Below are positions 51,057-60,938 of a DNA stretch of 64,000 nt, in pieces. Both the position numbers and the translations under genes were made by a program. The stretch covers positions 744,001 through 808,000 of the forward strand of contig NZ_CP154826.1 in assembly GCF_039613825.1 (NCBI RefSeq), in the 5' to 3' direction. Under the pieces are notes generated by a model. That model ran no database searches. It saw only the letters and a list, made by a program, of their open reading frames with translations, and was not told where the DNA came from. This DNA comes from Diaminobutyricibacter sp. McL0608 (GTDB lineage: Bacteria; Actinomycetota; Actinomycetes; Actinomycetales; Microbacteriaceae). Position 1 is the first letter of the stretch; the number at the start of each line of letters is the position of its first letter.

Positions 51057-52573
51057 TGCCGAAGCCCGCGACCACACTCGACCACTACGAAGTCTGGTTC
51101 CTGACCGGCAGTCAGCACCTGTACGGCGAGGAGACGCTGCGGCAGGTCGCTGACCAGTCCCGCGCGATCGCCGACACCCTGGGTGCCGCGGCCGACGTGC
51201 CGGTGCGCATCGTCTGGAAGCCCGTCCTGACCGACGCCGACTCCATCCGCCGGGCAGCTCTCGACGCGAACGCGGACGACACCGTGATCGGACTGATCGC
51301 GTGGATGCACACCTTCAGCCCGGCAAAGATGTGGATCGCCGGCCTCGACGCCCTGCGCAAGCCTCTGTTGCACCTGCACACCCAGGCGAACGTCGAACTG
51401 CCGTGGGCGGACATCGACTTCGACTTCATGAACCTCAACCAGGCGGCGCACGGCGACCGTGAGTTCGGGTACATCCAGACGCGGCTCGGCGTCGACCGCA
51501 CGACGGTCGTCGGGCACGTCTCGGATCCGCGCGTCACAAGCCGCGTCGGCACGTGGATGCGCGCAGCTGCCGGGTGGGCGGCGACCCGTTCGCTGAAACT
51601 CGCCCGGTTCGGCGACAACATGCGGTATGTCGCGGTGACCGAGGGCGACAAGACCGAGGCCGAGCTGCGGTTCGGGGTGCAGGTGAACACCTGGGGCGTG
51701 AACGAGCTGGTGGATGCTGTCGACGCGGCCACCGCATCCGACATCGACGCACTCGTCGCCGAGTACGAAGAGCTGTACGACGTCGTCCCCGAACTGCGGC
51801 GGGGTGGCGACCGCCACCAGTCGCTGCGCGACGGTGCGGCGATCGAGCTCGGGCTGCGGTCGTTCCTCGAAGCCGGCGACTTCGGGGCGTTCACGACGAG
51901 TTTCGAGGATCTGGGCGGTCTCAGGCAGCTTCCCGGTCTGGCCGTGCAACGGCTCATGGCCGACGGGTACGGCTTCGGCGCCGAAGGCGACTGGAAGACC
52001 GCCGTGCTCGTGCGCGCCGCGAAGGTGATGGGCGCTGGGCTGCCGGGTGGCGCATCACTGATGGAGGACTACACGTACGACCTGACGCCGGGAGCCGAGA
52101 AGATCCTCGGCGCGCACATGCTCGAAGTGTGCCCGACGCTGTCGAGCGCGCGGCCGACCCTCGAAGTGCACCCGCTGGGCATCGGCGGCAAGGATGACCC
52201 GGTGCGCCTGGTCTTCACGGCCGATTCGGGTCCCGGCATCGTGGTCGCGCTGTCGGACATGCGCGACCGGTTCCGTCTCGTCGCCAATGTCGTCGATGTG
52301 GTCCAGCCGACCGCGCCGCTGCCCAAGCTCCCTGTCGGGCGGGCGGTCTGGGAGCCCCGACCCGACTTCGTGACCAGCGCATCGGCGTGGCTGCAGGCCG
52401 GCGGGGCCCACCACACGGTGATGTCCACCGCCGTCGGCCTGGAGGCGTTCGACGACTTCGCACGCATGGCCCGCACCGAACTGCTGGTGATCGACGAGAC
52501 GACCTCGCTGCGCGAATTCACCAAAGAGGTGCGATGGAACGCGGCCTACTACCGCCTTGCGGGAGGGATCTGA
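51056..52573 (+). CDS. araA: L-arabinose isomerase
   Basis: A 505-residue isomerase beginning [18 protein letters not shown], the family signature. Other typical segments are [47 protein letters not shown] and [25 protein letters not shown] with Mn-binding E and H residues. It converts L-arabinose to L-ribulose. AAAGGAAACC precedes the ATG. It is the last gene of araBDA; no arabinose transporter is in the immediate operon. Confidence 0.97.
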   Translation: MPKPATTLDHYEVWFLTGSQHLYGEETLRQVADQSRAIADTLGAAADVPVRIVWKPVLTDADSIRRAALDANADDTVIGLIAWMHTFSPAKMWIAGLDALRKPLLHLHTQANVELPWADIDFDFMNLNQAAHGDREFGYIQTRLGVDRTTVVGHVSDPRVTSRVGTWMRAAAGWAATRSLKLARFGDNMRYVAVTEGDKTEAELRFGVQVNTWGVNELVDAVDAATASDIDALVAEYEELYDVVPELRRGGDRHQSLRDGAAIELGLRSFLEAGDFGAFTTSFEDLGGLRQLPGLAVQRLMADGYGFGAEGDWKTAVLVRAAKVMGAGLPGGASLMEDYTYDLTPGAEKILGAHMLEVCPTLSSARPTLEVHPLGIGGKDDPVRLVFTADSGPGIVVALSDMRDRFRLVANVVDVVQPTAPLPKLPVGRAVWEPRPDFVTSASAWLQAGGAHHTVMSTAVGLEAFDDFARMARTELLVIDETTSLREFTKEVRWNAAYYRLAGGI

Positions 52574-52637
52574 CACTCGGCCGCGCAGGTTCCTGTGGCT
52601 CGCGCCAGACCCCGGCCGGAGTCCTAGGCTTGAGTGC

Positions 52638-54137
52638 ATGAGTGTCGAACCGGATGAGAGCGAACGCGGCGGGTCTTGGCCCGCCGATGCATCCGCCACG
52701 TCGACCGGCGGGGTAGCCGCGGCGACCCGGGCCACGCTCGGAGAGATCCCCTCCGGAGGCGTTCTCAGCCCCCGCTACCGCTGGATCAGCATCGGGATGT
52801 GTGCGCTGATCATGCTGACGGCGTTCGAGGCGCTCGCCGTGACGACGATCATGCCGACCATCAGCAGGGAGCTGGACGGCGCATCCCTCTACGCGTTCGC
52901 CTTCGCGGGTCCGCTCGCCGTCAGCGTGGTGGGGATGGTGCTGGCCGGGGCATGGTCGGATCGCGGCAACCCGCGCAACGCGCTGTTCGCATCCGTCGCC
53001 CTGTTCGCCGCCGGACTGCTCATCGCGGGGCTCGCACCGACGATGGGGATCTTCGTGGTCGGTCGCCTCGTGCACGGCTTCGGCGGCGGCGCGATGACCG
53101 TCGTGTTCTACGTGATCGTCGCGCGCGTCTACCCTCCGGTGCTGCACCCGCGGATCTTCGCCGGCTTCGCCGCCGCGTGGGTCATCCCGTCGCTGATCGG
53201 TCCGTTCATCGCGGGAATCGTCGCCGAGTCGGTCGGCTGGCGCTGGGTGTTCCTCGGCGTCATCGCACTGGTGCTGCTGGCGATGCTGATGGTGGTGCCA
53301 GTGATGCGCAAGATGCATGCGCCGAGCGGCAACACGGATCGGCCGCCGTGGAACATCCGCCGGATCGTATGGGCGGTGCTGGCCGCCGTCGCGGTTCTGG
53401 CCATCAACCTGTCGGCGGAAGCGCGCGGTCCGGTGCAGTGGATCGTCCCGATCGTCGCCGTTGTGATCGCGGGCTTCGCGCTGCGGCCGCTCCTTCCGCC
53501 GCACACGTTGAGCGCCGGGCGGGGGCTGCCGAGCGTGATCCTGTTGCGTGGCCTCGTGGCCGCGACGTTCTTCGGAACCGAGGTCTACGTCCCTTACCTG
53601 CTGACCAGCCAGTTCGGCCTCTCACCGGCGATCGCGGGGCTCGCTCTGACGGCGGCAGGGATCACGTGGTCGACCGCGTCATGGGTGCAGGGACGGTTCC
53701 CTTCGATCAGTCACCTCGCCAGCATCCGGATCGGCATCGGGTTGGTCGCGATCGCGATCGCGCTGTCGCTGTCGACGGCGCTGCTCGCACTGAATCCCGT
53801 CGTGCAGATCGTCGGATGGGCGATCGCGGGCGCTGGAATGGGCCTCATGTACCCGAGGCTCACCGTGATGACACTCGAGTATTCGACGACGGCAGACCAG
53901 GGTTTCAACAGTTCGGCGTTGTCGATCGCGGACTCGATCGGATCGGCGATCGCGCTCGCCGCGACGGCGATCGCCTTCGCTGCGCTCCAGCCGGTGGGCG
54001 GTGCGTGGCCGTTTGCGGGGTCGTTCGCGGTGACCGGGGTGATCTGCCTCGTAGCCCTGGTGCTCGGCGGCCGGGTGATTGCCGGCCGCGTGATCGCGCC
54101 CGGGGCTGCCGCGCTGGTGGCCGACCCGTCGCACTAA
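52638..54137 (+). CDS. MFS transporter, DHA2-like
   Basis: A 499-residue transporter with 12-14 helices. MCALIMLTAFEALAVTTIMPTISRELDG is the first-helix region and GMVLAGAWSDRGNPRNALF the motif-A loop; VGRLVHGFGGGAMTVVFYVIVARVYPP resembles drug:proton antiporters. A TAGGCT box lies 7 nt before the ATG at 52638, so the mRNA is probably leaderless; longer starts would overlap this promoter. It follows araA by 64 nt but has its own promoter, so a link to arabinose is not implied. The C-terminal tail is Ala-rich. Confidence 0.87.
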   Translation: MSVEPDESERGGSWPADASATSTGGVAAATRATLGEIPSGGVLSPRYRWISIGMCALIMLTAFEALAVTTIMPTISRELDGASLYAFAFAGPLAVSVVGMVLAGAWSDRGNPRNALFASVALFAAGLLIAGLAPTMGIFVVGRLVHGFGGGAMTVVFYVIVARVYPPVLHPRIFAGFAAAWVIPSLIGPFIAGIVAESVGWRWVFLGVIALVLLAMLMVVPVMRKMHAPSGNTDRPPWNIRRIVWAVLAAVAVLAINLSAEARGPVQWIVPIVAVVIAGFALRPLLPPHTLSAGRGLPSVILLRGLVAATFFGTEVYVPYLLTSQFGLSPAIAGLALTAAGITWSTASWVQGRFPSISHLASIRIGIGLVAIAIALSLSTALLALNPVVQIVGWAIAGAGMGLMYPRLTVMTLEYSTTADQGFNSSALSIADSIGSAIALAATAIAFAALQPVGGAWPFAGSFAVTGVICLVALVLGGRVIAGRVIAPGAAALVADPSH

Positions 54138-54165
54138 CTGCTCGCCGGCGGCCGGGCCGGTCGTC

Positions 54166-54223
54166 GCACTAGCTGCGTCTCACCGCACTGAGTAGACGTA
54201 GTGCGGTGAGACGAAACTAGTGC
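54166..54223 (+). terminator. Two-tier hairpin before the glycerate kinase gene
   Basis: Inner arms CGTCTCACCGCACT (54176-54189) and AGTGCGGTGAGACG (54200-54213); outer arms GCACTAG (54166-54172) and CTAGTGC (54217-54223). It has no U-tract and separates the MFS and glycerate kinase genes. Confidence 0.75.
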
Positions 54224-54258
54224 GCCGGGCACCCGGCCGTTTCTGCCACGCTGGACCC

Positions 54259-55386
54259 ATGACGGGATCCTTCACGGTGGTGGTCGCGCCCGACTCGTTC
54301 AAGGGGTCGGCGACCGCCGCTGCCATCGCGACGGCGATCGCCGATGGCTGGATGTCCGTGCGTCCCGGCGACGTCGTCCTGCCAACGCCGATGGCCGACG
54401 GCGGCGAAGGCACGCTGGATGCGTTCGAGCTCGCGGTTCCCGGAGCCACCCGGATCCCCGTCATGGTGCAGGGCCCCGCCGGCGGAACCGTGTCGGCGTC
54501 GTGGCTGCTCCTCCCGCAGAGCGACGAGTTCCCGGGCGGCGTCGGAATCGTCGAACTGGCCACGACGAGCGGGATCACCCTCCTGGACGAGCTCGCCCCG
54601 CTCGACGCCCACACCCTCGGGTTCGGCCAGGCAATCGCGGATGCGCTCGACCACAGAGTCTCGCGGCTGCTGCTCGCGATCGGAGGGAGCGCATCCACTG
54701 ACGGCGGTGTCGGCGCCCTCGCGGCCCTCGGGGCGCGCTTCTCCGATGCCCAGGGCCGACCCATCCGCCTCGGCAACCGGGGTCTCGGCAGCCTTGCGCG
54801 TGTCGACCTCGGCGGACTTCGCGCTCTTCCGGATGCCGGTGTCGCCATCCTGAGCGACGTCACCAACCCGCTGCTCGGTCCCGCGGGTGCGGCAGCGGTC
54901 TTCGCCCCGCAGAAGGGTGCGAACGAGGCGCAGGTGCTGGGTCTCGAGTCGGGGCTGGTCCGGCTCGAACGGCTGGTGCGCGCGGAGCGGCCCGGCGTCC
55001 GAGCGACGACAGCCGGCGCGGGTGCGGCCGGTGGAACGGGTTATGGGATGCTCGCCTGGGGCGCCACGATGACCCCCGGCGCCGGGGCGGTCGGAGATGC
55101 GCTCGGCCTGCCGTCACTGATTGCGGCCGCCGACGTCGTCGTGACCGGTGAGGGCCGTTTCGATGCACAGTCGGCAGCGGGGAAAGCGCCCTCGTATGTG
55201 GCGGGACTCGCGCGGTCCGCCGGCGTGCGCGCGATGTTGGTCGCCGGCGCGATCGAGGCGTGCGACGTTCCGTTCGACGAGGCGGTTTCGCTCGTCGAAC
55301 TCGCCGGTGGGGCAGCGGATGCGATAGCCGACCCGGTCAGGTGGGCGCGCGCTGCCGGTGCGCGGCTGGCTTCGCGCATCCGCTGA
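54259..55386 (+). CDS. glxK: Glycerate kinase (GlxK/GarK family)
   Basis: A 375-residue glycerate kinase: VVVAPDSFKGSATAAAIATAI at the N-terminus is the family signature, with PMADGGEGTLDAF, IGGSASTDGGVGALAALGARF, SDVTNPLLGPAGAAAVFAPQKGA and VVTGEGRFDAQSAAGKAPSYV. It phosphorylates D-glycerate to 2-phosphoglycerate. ATG at 54259 starts the conserved fold within six residues; the longer reading has no ribosome site. It is monocistronic between hairpins. A role in glyoxylate or sugar-acid breakdown fits the catabolic surroundings. Confidence 0.93.
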   Translation: MTGSFTVVVAPDSFKGSATAAAIATAIADGWMSVRPGDVVLPTPMADGGEGTLDAFELAVPGATRIPVMVQGPAGGTVSASWLLLPQSDEFPGGVGIVELATTSGITLLDELAPLDAHTLGFGQAIADALDHRVSRLLLAIGGSASTDGGVGALAALGARFSDAQGRPIRLGNRGLGSLARVDLGGLRALPDAGVAILSDVTNPLLGPAGAAAVFAPQKGANEAQVLGLESGLVRLERLVRAERPGVRATTAGAGAAGGTGYGMLAWGATMTPGAGAVGDALGLPSLIAAADVVVTGEGRFDAQSAAGKAPSYVAGLARSAGVRAMLVAGAIEACDVPFDEAVSLVELAGGAADAIADPVRWARAAGARLASRIR

Positions 55387-55443
55387 GCGTGGCACGCTCC
55401 GACGCCGCCGCTTGCGGCACCGTTTCCCGCCGAGGTCTCGGCG

Positions 55444-55511
55444 CGAGTGCGGCACCTCCGGTCGAGCGCGACAGTTCTGCCGGGCGCTCTCGACCGGAAG
55501 TGACGCACTCG
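55444..55511. terminator. Two-tier hairpin between convergent glxK and xylB
   Basis: Outer arms CGAGTGCG (55444-55451) and CGCACTCG (55504-55511); inner arms TCCGGTCGAG (55457-55466) and CTCGACCGGA (55489-55498). The rest of this 189-bp convergent gap is GC-rich with further short GGCCGG repeats and no gene. Confidence 0.7.
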
Positions 55512-55575
55512 GCCGGCGCAAGGGCGCCCCGGCCGGCGCGAGGACGTCCCCGCCGAAGTAGGGGCGCCGGGCGGG

Positions 55576-57018
55576 CTAGACGCTCAGTGCGGCGTACCGC
55601 GCATACTGCTCGCGGACGACCGGGCGGTGGTCAGGCGCCGGCTCCGCCACGATCGCGAGTGGCCACGCCGGCCGAGTGCCGGTGAGCACCCACGCCGCCT
55701 GCACGGCCGCGCCGTCCGCGACGTATTCGCCGGGCTCCGGGATCACGACGGGCGCGTCGAACACCTGCGCCGCGACGGCCACCACGGCCGGGTTCTGCGC
55801 CGCGCCGCCGATGATCAGGATGCGCGTCTCGTGCACACCGACAGCGCGCACGGCATCCAGTCCCGCAGCGAGGCCGCACAGCATCCCTTCGACGGCCGCG
55901 CGGGCGAGGTTGCCGCGCGTGGTCGAGGCCAGGGTGAGACCGTGGAGGCTCGCATTCGCATCCGGAAGGTTGGGGGTGCGCTCGCCTTCGAAGTAGGGGA
56001 CGAGCACGACGCCGTCCGAACCCGCGGGCGCACTGAGCGCCAGGTCGGCAAGGCCGGCATGGTCGACGTCGAGCACCCGGGCAACGGCGTCGAGCACGCG
56101 GGCTGCGTTGAGCGTCGCGACGAGGGGGAGGGAGAGCCCGCTCGCGTCGGCGAACCCGGCGACCGCGCCGGTGATGTCGATGGTTGGATGCTCGGTGACC
56201 GCGAACACGGTGCCGCTGGTTCCGAGGGACACCACTACGTCCCCAGCCCCGGCGCCCAGCCCGAGCGCAGCGCCCGCATTGTCGCCCGCTCCGGGACCGA
56301 TCACGACACCGGACGGCGTTGTTCCCGCCGACTCGCCCGGCCCGAGCACGCGTGGCAGAACGACCGCCCCATCAGGGCCGGAGCTGCCGGCTTCGCGCCC
56401 CACCCGGCCGAGCGCCCGCTCGAACAGGTCGAAGTCGTACGCGCCGGTGGACGCGCTCCAGTACGCCGTGCCGCTCGCATCCGACCGGTCGGTGCGCAGT
56501 TCGTCCAGCACCGGTCCGAGCGGGCTCTCGCCGACCGGGCCGTAGCCGCGCAGCCGCCAGGTCAGCCAGTCGTGGGGGAGTGCGACGGCGGCGACCCGCG
56601 CGGCATTCGCCGGCTCGGCGTCGCGCAGCCAGCGCAGCTTGGTCGCGGTGAAGGATGCGACGGGCACGAGGCCCGTGCGACGCGAGTACTCATCGGCCCC
56701 GACCTCGGCGATCAGGTCGAGCGCCGCCTGGGCGCTGCGGGTGTCGTTCCAGAGGAGAGCGGGGCGAATGACCTGGCCGGCCGCGTCGAGGACCACCATG
56801 CCGTGCTGCTGGCCGGCCACTGCGATCGCGGCGACATCGTCGAGACCGCCGGCGTCGGCGATCGCCGACTGGAGCGCATCCCACCAGAACGCCGGGTCGA
56901 CCTCCGTGCCGTCGGGGTGGGTCGCGCGGCCGGACCGCACGTGCGCCCCCGACTCGAGGTCGCGCACGACGACCTTGCAGCTCTGGGTGGATGAGTCGAC
57001 TCCGGCGACGAGCGTCAT
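55576..57018 (-). CDS. xylB: Xylulokinase
   Basis: A 480-residue FGGY kinase: [18 protein letters not shown], the xylulokinase segment [46 protein letters not shown] and the closing motif [21 protein letters not shown]. It converts D-xylulose to xylulose-5-phosphate. ATG at 57018 follows AAGGAA. It lies 109 nt downstream of xylA on the same strand, with a hairpin in the gap that may reduce or process the transcript. The products of AraD and XylB meet at xylulose-5-phosphate. Confidence 0.95.
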   Translation of the reverse strand: MTLVAGVDSSTQSCKVVVRDLESGAHVRSGRATHPDGTEVDPAFWWDALQSAIADAGGLDDVAAIAVAGQQHGMVVLDAAGQVIRPALLWNDTRSAQAALDLIAEVGADEYSRRTGLVPVASFTATKLRWLRDAEPANAARVAAVALPHDWLTWRLRGYGPVGESPLGPVLDELRTDRSDASGTAYWSASTGAYDFDLFERALGRVGREAGSSGPDGAVVLPRVLGPGESAGTTPSGVVIGPGAGDNAGAALGLGAGAGDVVVSLGTSGTVFAVTEHPTIDITGAVAGFADASGLSLPLVATLNAARVLDAVARVLDVDHAGLADLALSAPAGSDGVVLVPYFEGERTPNLPDANASLHGLTLASTTRGNLARAAVEGMLCGLAAGLDAVRAVGVHETRILIIGGAAQNPAVVAVAAQVFDAPVVIPEPGEYVADGAAVQAAWVLTGTRPAWPLAIVAEPAPDHRPVVREQYARYAALSV

Positions 57019-57053
57019 GGCTGTTCCTTACGGTGCTTTCGGTGCTTCGACGA

Positions 57054-57111
57054 CGAACGGTGAGCTCCGCACGTGACACGCGTGGCGCGTCAGAGCAGAA
57101 CTCACCGTTCG
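57054..57111 (-). repeat. Hairpin in the xylA-xylB gap
   Basis: Arms CGAACGGTGAG (57054-57064) and CTCACCGTTCG (57101-57111), with an inner TGAC-CGCG stem. Because both neighbours read leftwards, it stands inside the xylAB transcript and could attenuate xylB or protect xylA mRNA. Confidence 0.65.
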
Positions 57112-57127
57112 GCGATCATGGGTGGGA

Positions 57128-58324
57128 CTAGGAGCGGGCGCCGATCAGGTGCTCGAGAGCCAGCTGCTGGAGGCGAACGAAGCCGAAGCCCTTGCCGCCG
57201 AAGTAGGCGGAGGGGTCGAAGTCTTCATAGGATGCGCGGTCGGCGAGCAGGTCGTCGTAGGACTCACCGGCGCCGAGGGTCGGCACGGAGAGCTGGGTGA
57301 CGCGCGACGCTTCGAGCGCTTCCTGCACCTCGGGGTCGGCGCGGAACGCCTGGGCCCGCTCCTTGAGGAGGAGGTAGGTGCGCATGTTCGCTGCGGCCGA
57401 GTCCCACACGCCGGTGATGTCTTCGGTGCGCGACGGCTTGTAGTCGAAGTGGCGCGGGCCGTCGTACGACGGGCCGCCGTTCGGGCCGCCGTTCTCGAGG
57501 AGGTCGACGAGCGCGAAGGCATTCTGCAGGTCGCCGTGTCCGAAGACGAGGTCCTGGTCGTACTTGATGCCGCGCTGGCCGTTCAGGTCGATGTGGAACA
57601 GCTTGCCCTGGTACAGCGCCTGGGCGATGCCCGCGGCGAAGTTCAGTCCGGCCATCTGCTCGTGGCCGACCTCGGGGTTGACGCCGACGAGCTCGGGACG
57701 CTCGAGGGTCTCGATGAAGGCCATCGCGTGGCCGACGGTCGGGAGCAGGATGTCGCCACGCGGCTCGTTCGGTTTCGGCTCGATCGCGAAGCGGATGTCG
57801 TAGCCCTTGTCGGTGACGTAGTCGCCGAGCAGGTTGACGGCCTCGCGGTAGCGCTCGAGAGCAGCACGGATGTCCTTGGCGGCGTCGTATTCGGCGCCTT
57901 CGCGGCCGCCCCACATGACGAACGTCTTGGCGCCGAGCTCGGCTGCGAGGTCGAGGTTGCGCAGCACCTTGCGGAGCGCGAAGCGGCGAACCTCGCGGTC
58001 GTTGGAGGTGAACCCGCCGTCTTTGAAGACCGGGGCGCTGAACAGGTTGGTGGTGACCATCGGGATGATGAGGCCGGTGTCGCTGAGGGCCTGCTTCAGT
58101 CGGTCGATCTGCTTCTGGCGCTCGGCGTCGGTCGAACCGAAGGCGAAGAGGTCGTCATCGTGGAACGTGAGGCCGTAGGCGCCGAGCTCGCTGAGCCGGG
58201 TAACTGCCTCGACGACGTCGAGCTGGGGGCGGGTGGGGCCGCCGAACGGGTCTGTGCCGTTGTAGCCGATGGTCCACAGACCGAAGGAGAATTTGTCGTC
58301 GCGGGTGGGGGTCGTCGTGCTCAT
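57128..58324 (-). CDS. xylA: Xylose isomerase (actinobacterial class I)
   Basis: A 398-residue TIM-barrel isomerase of the short class I type found in Streptomyces and Arthrobacter. The catalytic His is in [19 protein letters not shown] follows, metal and substrate lysine sit in [11 protein letters not shown] and H are in [14 protein letters not shown], and the D-x-D pair is in [14 protein letters not shown]. It interconverts D-xylose and D-xylulose. AAGGAAG precedes the ATG. The C-terminal 90 residues form the usual dimer arm. It heads the xylAB unit. Confidence 0.97.
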   Translation of the reverse strand: MSTTTPTRDDKFSFGLWTIGYNGTDPFGGPTRPQLDVVEAVTRLSELGAYGLTFHDDDLFAFGSTDAERQKQIDRLKQALSDTGLIIPMVTTNLFSAPVFKDGGFTSNDREVRRFALRKVLRNLDLAAELGAKTFVMWGGREGAEYDAAKDIRAALERYREAVNLLGDYVTDKGYDIRFAIEPKPNEPRGDILLPTVGHAMAFIETLERPELVGVNPEVGHEQMAGLNFAAGIAQALYQGKLFHIDLNGQRGIKYDQDLVFGHGDLQNAFALVDLLENGGPNGGPSYDGPRHFDYKPSRTEDITGVWDSAAANMRTYLLLKERAQAFRADPEVQEALEASRVTQLSVPTLGAGESYDDLLADRASYEDFDPSAYFGGKGFGFVRLQQLALEHLIGARS

Positions 58325-58355
58325 GAGTCTGCTTCCTTCAGCATCATTGGTGATT

Positions 58356-58376
58356 TGTTGCGAGAATAAACATATA
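58356..58376 (-). promoter_or_regulatory. Candidate xyl operator/promoter
   Basis: TGTT (58356-58359) and AACA (58369-58372) are inverted around 9 nt, in an AT-rich patch resembling xyl boxes of ROK-type XylR. TATATG on the minus strand (58371-58376) could be the -10. No convincing -35 is visible. Confidence 0.45.
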
Positions 58377-58408
58377 GGCAGTGTCTGCGAAACGCAATCC
58401 GGGTCCCA

Positions 58409-59407
58409 TCATCGCGGAGGCGCGGTCGTCGCGCGAACAATCAGTCGGGTGGGCAGGCGGATGTGCGTCGGTGACGGCGACTCGCCCTTCATCAGGGCGA
58501 CCAGCAGGTCCGCCGCGGCTGCGCCGAGCTGCTGCATCGGCTGCGCCACAGTGGTCAGAGGGCGGTTGTGTGTGGACGCTTCGGGGATGTCGTCGAATCC
58601 GACGACGGAGACGTCTCCGGGCACGTCGAGTCCGAGCTCCGTCGCGGCCTTGATCACGGCGATGGCCGAGAGGTCGTTCGCTGCGAAGATCGCCGTGGGC
58701 CGGTCCGCTCGTGACAGGAGGCGCGTGGCCGCTTCGCGCCCGGTGTCCTGCTGGTAGCGGCCGACGCCGACCAGGGATGCGTCGAACGGCAGTCCTGCCT
58801 CTGCGAGCGCCCGCCGGTAGCCGGCATCGCGGAGGATCGACGAACGCAGGTCGGGGCGACCCGCGACGAAACCGATCCGCTTGTGCCCGAGCTCGACCAG
58901 GTAGCTCGTCGCGTGCCGTGCCCCCGTGAAGCTGTCGGACTCGACGGTCGGCAGGTCCGCGTGGCCGGTGTGCGGGTCGATGGCAACGATCGGCACATCG
59001 GCGGTCACGTTCACCACGGTCGGAGTGACCATGATCGCGCCGTCGATCAAGGTGCCGCTCAGCCTGCTGAGGGAGCGTCGCTCCCATCCCTCGCTCGAGG
59101 CCTGCCGTGAGCCGCTGTACGCGAGCAGGTCGTATCGCGAATCATGCAGGGCGGTGCCGACACCTTTCAGGATCTCGGCGCTGAACGGCTCGAAGTCCGC
59201 GACCAGGACGCCGATGACGCCGGTGCGGCGGGATCGCATGCTGCTGGCGACGAGACTGGATTCATACCCGAGCTTCTCGACTGCCTCCAGCACGCGCTCG
59301 ACAGTGTCGACGGCGATGCCGTAGCGCCCGTTGACCGCTTTCGACACGGTCGATACGGAGACACCGGCTGCTGCAGCCACATCGTGAATGGTCGGTCTTC
59401 GTCCCAT
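58409..59407 (-). CDS. LacI-family regulator of the xylo-oligosaccharide locus
   Basis: A 332-residue repressor: TIHDVAAAAGVSVSTVSKAVNG as helix-turn-helix, VASSMRSRRTGVIGVLV as hinge, and the effector domain with GDVSVVGFDDIPEASTHNRPL. ATG at 59407 begins ten residues before the DNA-binding helix and has AAGGG close upstream; the longer reading enters the promoter. It is divergent from the ABC/GH3 operon and upstream of xylA on the same strand, so it may regulate one or both. A LacI-type palindrome overlaps the operon -35 box. Confidence 0.92.
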   Translation of the reverse strand: MGRRPTIHDVAAAAGVSVSTVSKAVNGRYGIAVDTVERVLEAVEKLGYESSLVASSMRSRRTGVIGVLVADFEPFSAEILKGVGTALHDSRYDLLAYSGSRQASSEGWERRSLSRLSGTLIDGAIMVTPTVVNVTADVPIVAIDPHTGHADLPTVESDSFTGARHATSYLVELGHKRIGFVAGRPDLRSSILRDAGYRRALAEAGLPFDASLVGVGRYQQDTGREAATRLLSRADRPTAIFAANDLSAIAVIKAATELGLDVPGDVSVVGFDDIPEASTHNRPLTTVAQPMQQLGAAAADLLVALMKGESPSPTHIRLPTRLIVRATTAPPR

Positions 59408-59442
59408 GACCCTTGACACTAGCGCAATGGAAATCATTTTCG

Positions 59443-59478
59443 AAAACGTTTGACACTCTCAGGTGGGTTTGTAACACT
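59443..59478 (+). promoter_or_regulatory. Promoter and LacI-type operator of the ABC/GH3 operon
   Basis: TTGACA (59451-59456) and TAACAC (59473-59478) are 16 nt apart. GAAAACGTTTGA (59443-59454) is a pseudo-palindrome with central ACGT, typical of LacI-family sites, and overlaps the -35 box. The 5' untranslated region to 59640 is about 155 nt and shows no gene. Confidence 0.7.
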
Positions 59479-59639
59479 GATGCCTCATCCGGGCCTGAGT
59501 CCGGAGACCCCTATGGGTACGCGGTCGGCTCCAGTGCTACGAGGCAGTCGCACCAGCCGGCACAACGCGAACCCAGTTCACCGGGCACCTCGGACATCAC
59601 CGAGGTCCTGCTCAACGAAGAGAACAGGTTGGAAATCAC

Positions 59640-60926
59640 ATGAAAGCCAAGAAGCTCCTTGCGGGGGCGGCTGTCCTGGTTGCCGGCATGATGGCACTGA
59701 GTGCCTGTAGCGCACCAAGCAGCAACTCCAGCAATGGCAAGGTCACCATGACCCTCTGGCAGAACTCGACTACTGGCCCCGGCCAGCAGTTCTGGAAGGA
59801 TGCGGCAGCATCGTTCCACACGAAGAACCCGAACGTCACCATCAAGGTCCAGACCGTCCAGAACGAGGCCCTCGACGGCAAGCTCCAGACGGCGCTGAAC
59901 TCCGGCGACGCGCCCGACATCTTCCTGCAGCGTGGTGGCGGCAAGATGGCGGCGATGGTGCAGGCCGGACAGCTGATGGACATCACCGGCAAGCTCTCCT
60001 CCGACACCAAGGCGAACATCTCCCAGGGTTCGTTCAAGGCGGAGACCTACCAGGGCAAGGTCTGGGCGATGCCCCTCTCCGTGCTCCCCGGCGGCCTGTT
60101 CTACAGCAAGGACCTCTTCAGCAAGGCGGGCATCAACGAAGCCCCCGCGACGATCGACGACCTGTCGGCCGACGTCACGAAGCTGAAGGCCACGGGCGTG
60201 GCTCCGATCGCGCTCGGCGCGAAGGACGCCTGGCCCGCCGCTCACTGGTACTACTGGTTCGCTCTGCGCGAGTGCTCCGGTGACACCATGGAGAAGACCG
60301 CGGACTCGAAGGACTTCTCCGACCCGTGCTGGCTGAAGGCCGCTGAAGACCTGCAGGCCTTCGCCGGCGAGAAGCCGTTCAACAACGGGTTCCTCACCAC
60401 TTCCGCTCAGCAGGGCGCAGGCAGCTCGGCTGGACTCGTCGCGAACCACAAGGCCGCGATGGAGCTCATGGGCGCCTGGGACCCGGGAGTGATCGGATCG
60501 CTCACGCCCGACCAGAAGCCGCTTCCGGACCTCGGTTTCTACCCGTTCCCCGAACTCTCCGGCGGTAACGGCCAGCCCGGCTCGATCATGGGTGGTGTCG
60601 ACGGGTACTCCTGCTCGGCCAAGGCTCCGAAGCAGTGTGCCGACTTCCTGAACTACATCGCGTCCACGGAGCAGCAGACCGCCTACTACAAGGCGTACAA
60701 CTCCCCGCCGGTCAACACCGAAGCGCAGAAGGCCGTCACCGAGCCGTACCTGAAGGATGTCCTGGCCGCCTACAACAAGGCGCCGTTCGTCTCGCAGTGG
60801 CTCGACACGATCCTCGGCCAGAACATCGGAAACGCGCTCAACGTCGCTGTCGTCGACATGCTGGCGGGCAAGAGTGACCCCAAGGGGCTCATCCAGGCCG
60901 CCAACGACGCAGCCAAGAAGGGCTAA
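59640..60926 (+). CDS. Extracellular sugar-binding lipoprotein
   Basis: A 428-residue family-1 binding protein: MKAKKLLAGAAVLVAGMMALSAC is a lipoprotein signal with the lipobox cysteine at residue 23. The mature part has VTMTLWQNSTTGPGQQFW, SGDAPDIFLQRGGGKM, VLPGGLFYSKDLFSKAGI and AAMELMGAWDPGVIGSL, features of xylobiose/cellobiose-type binding proteins (BxlE/XynE class), but the ligand cannot be fixed from sequence. It is the first gene of an operon with two permeases and a GH3 enzyme. Confidence 0.93.
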   Translation: MKAKKLLAGAAVLVAGMMALSACSAPSSNSSNGKVTMTLWQNSTTGPGQQFWKDAAASFHTKNPNVTIKVQTVQNEALDGKLQTALNSGDAPDIFLQRGGGKMAAMVQAGQLMDITGKLSSDTKANISQGSFKAETYQGKVWAMPLSVLPGGLFYSKDLFSKAGINEAPATIDDLSADVTKLKATGVAPIALGAKDAWPAAHWYYWFALRECSGDTMEKTADSKDFSDPCWLKAAEDLQAFAGEKPFNNGFLTTSAQQGAGSSAGLVANHKAAMELMGAWDPGVIGSLTPDQKPLPDLGFYPFPELSGGNGQPGSIMGGVDGYSCSAKAPKQCADFLNYIASTEQQTAYYKAYNSPPVNTEAQKAVTEPYLKDVLAAYNKAPFVSQWLDTILGQNIGNALNVAVVDMLAGKSDPKGLIQAANDAAKKG

Positions 60927-60938
60927 GAGGAACATCCA

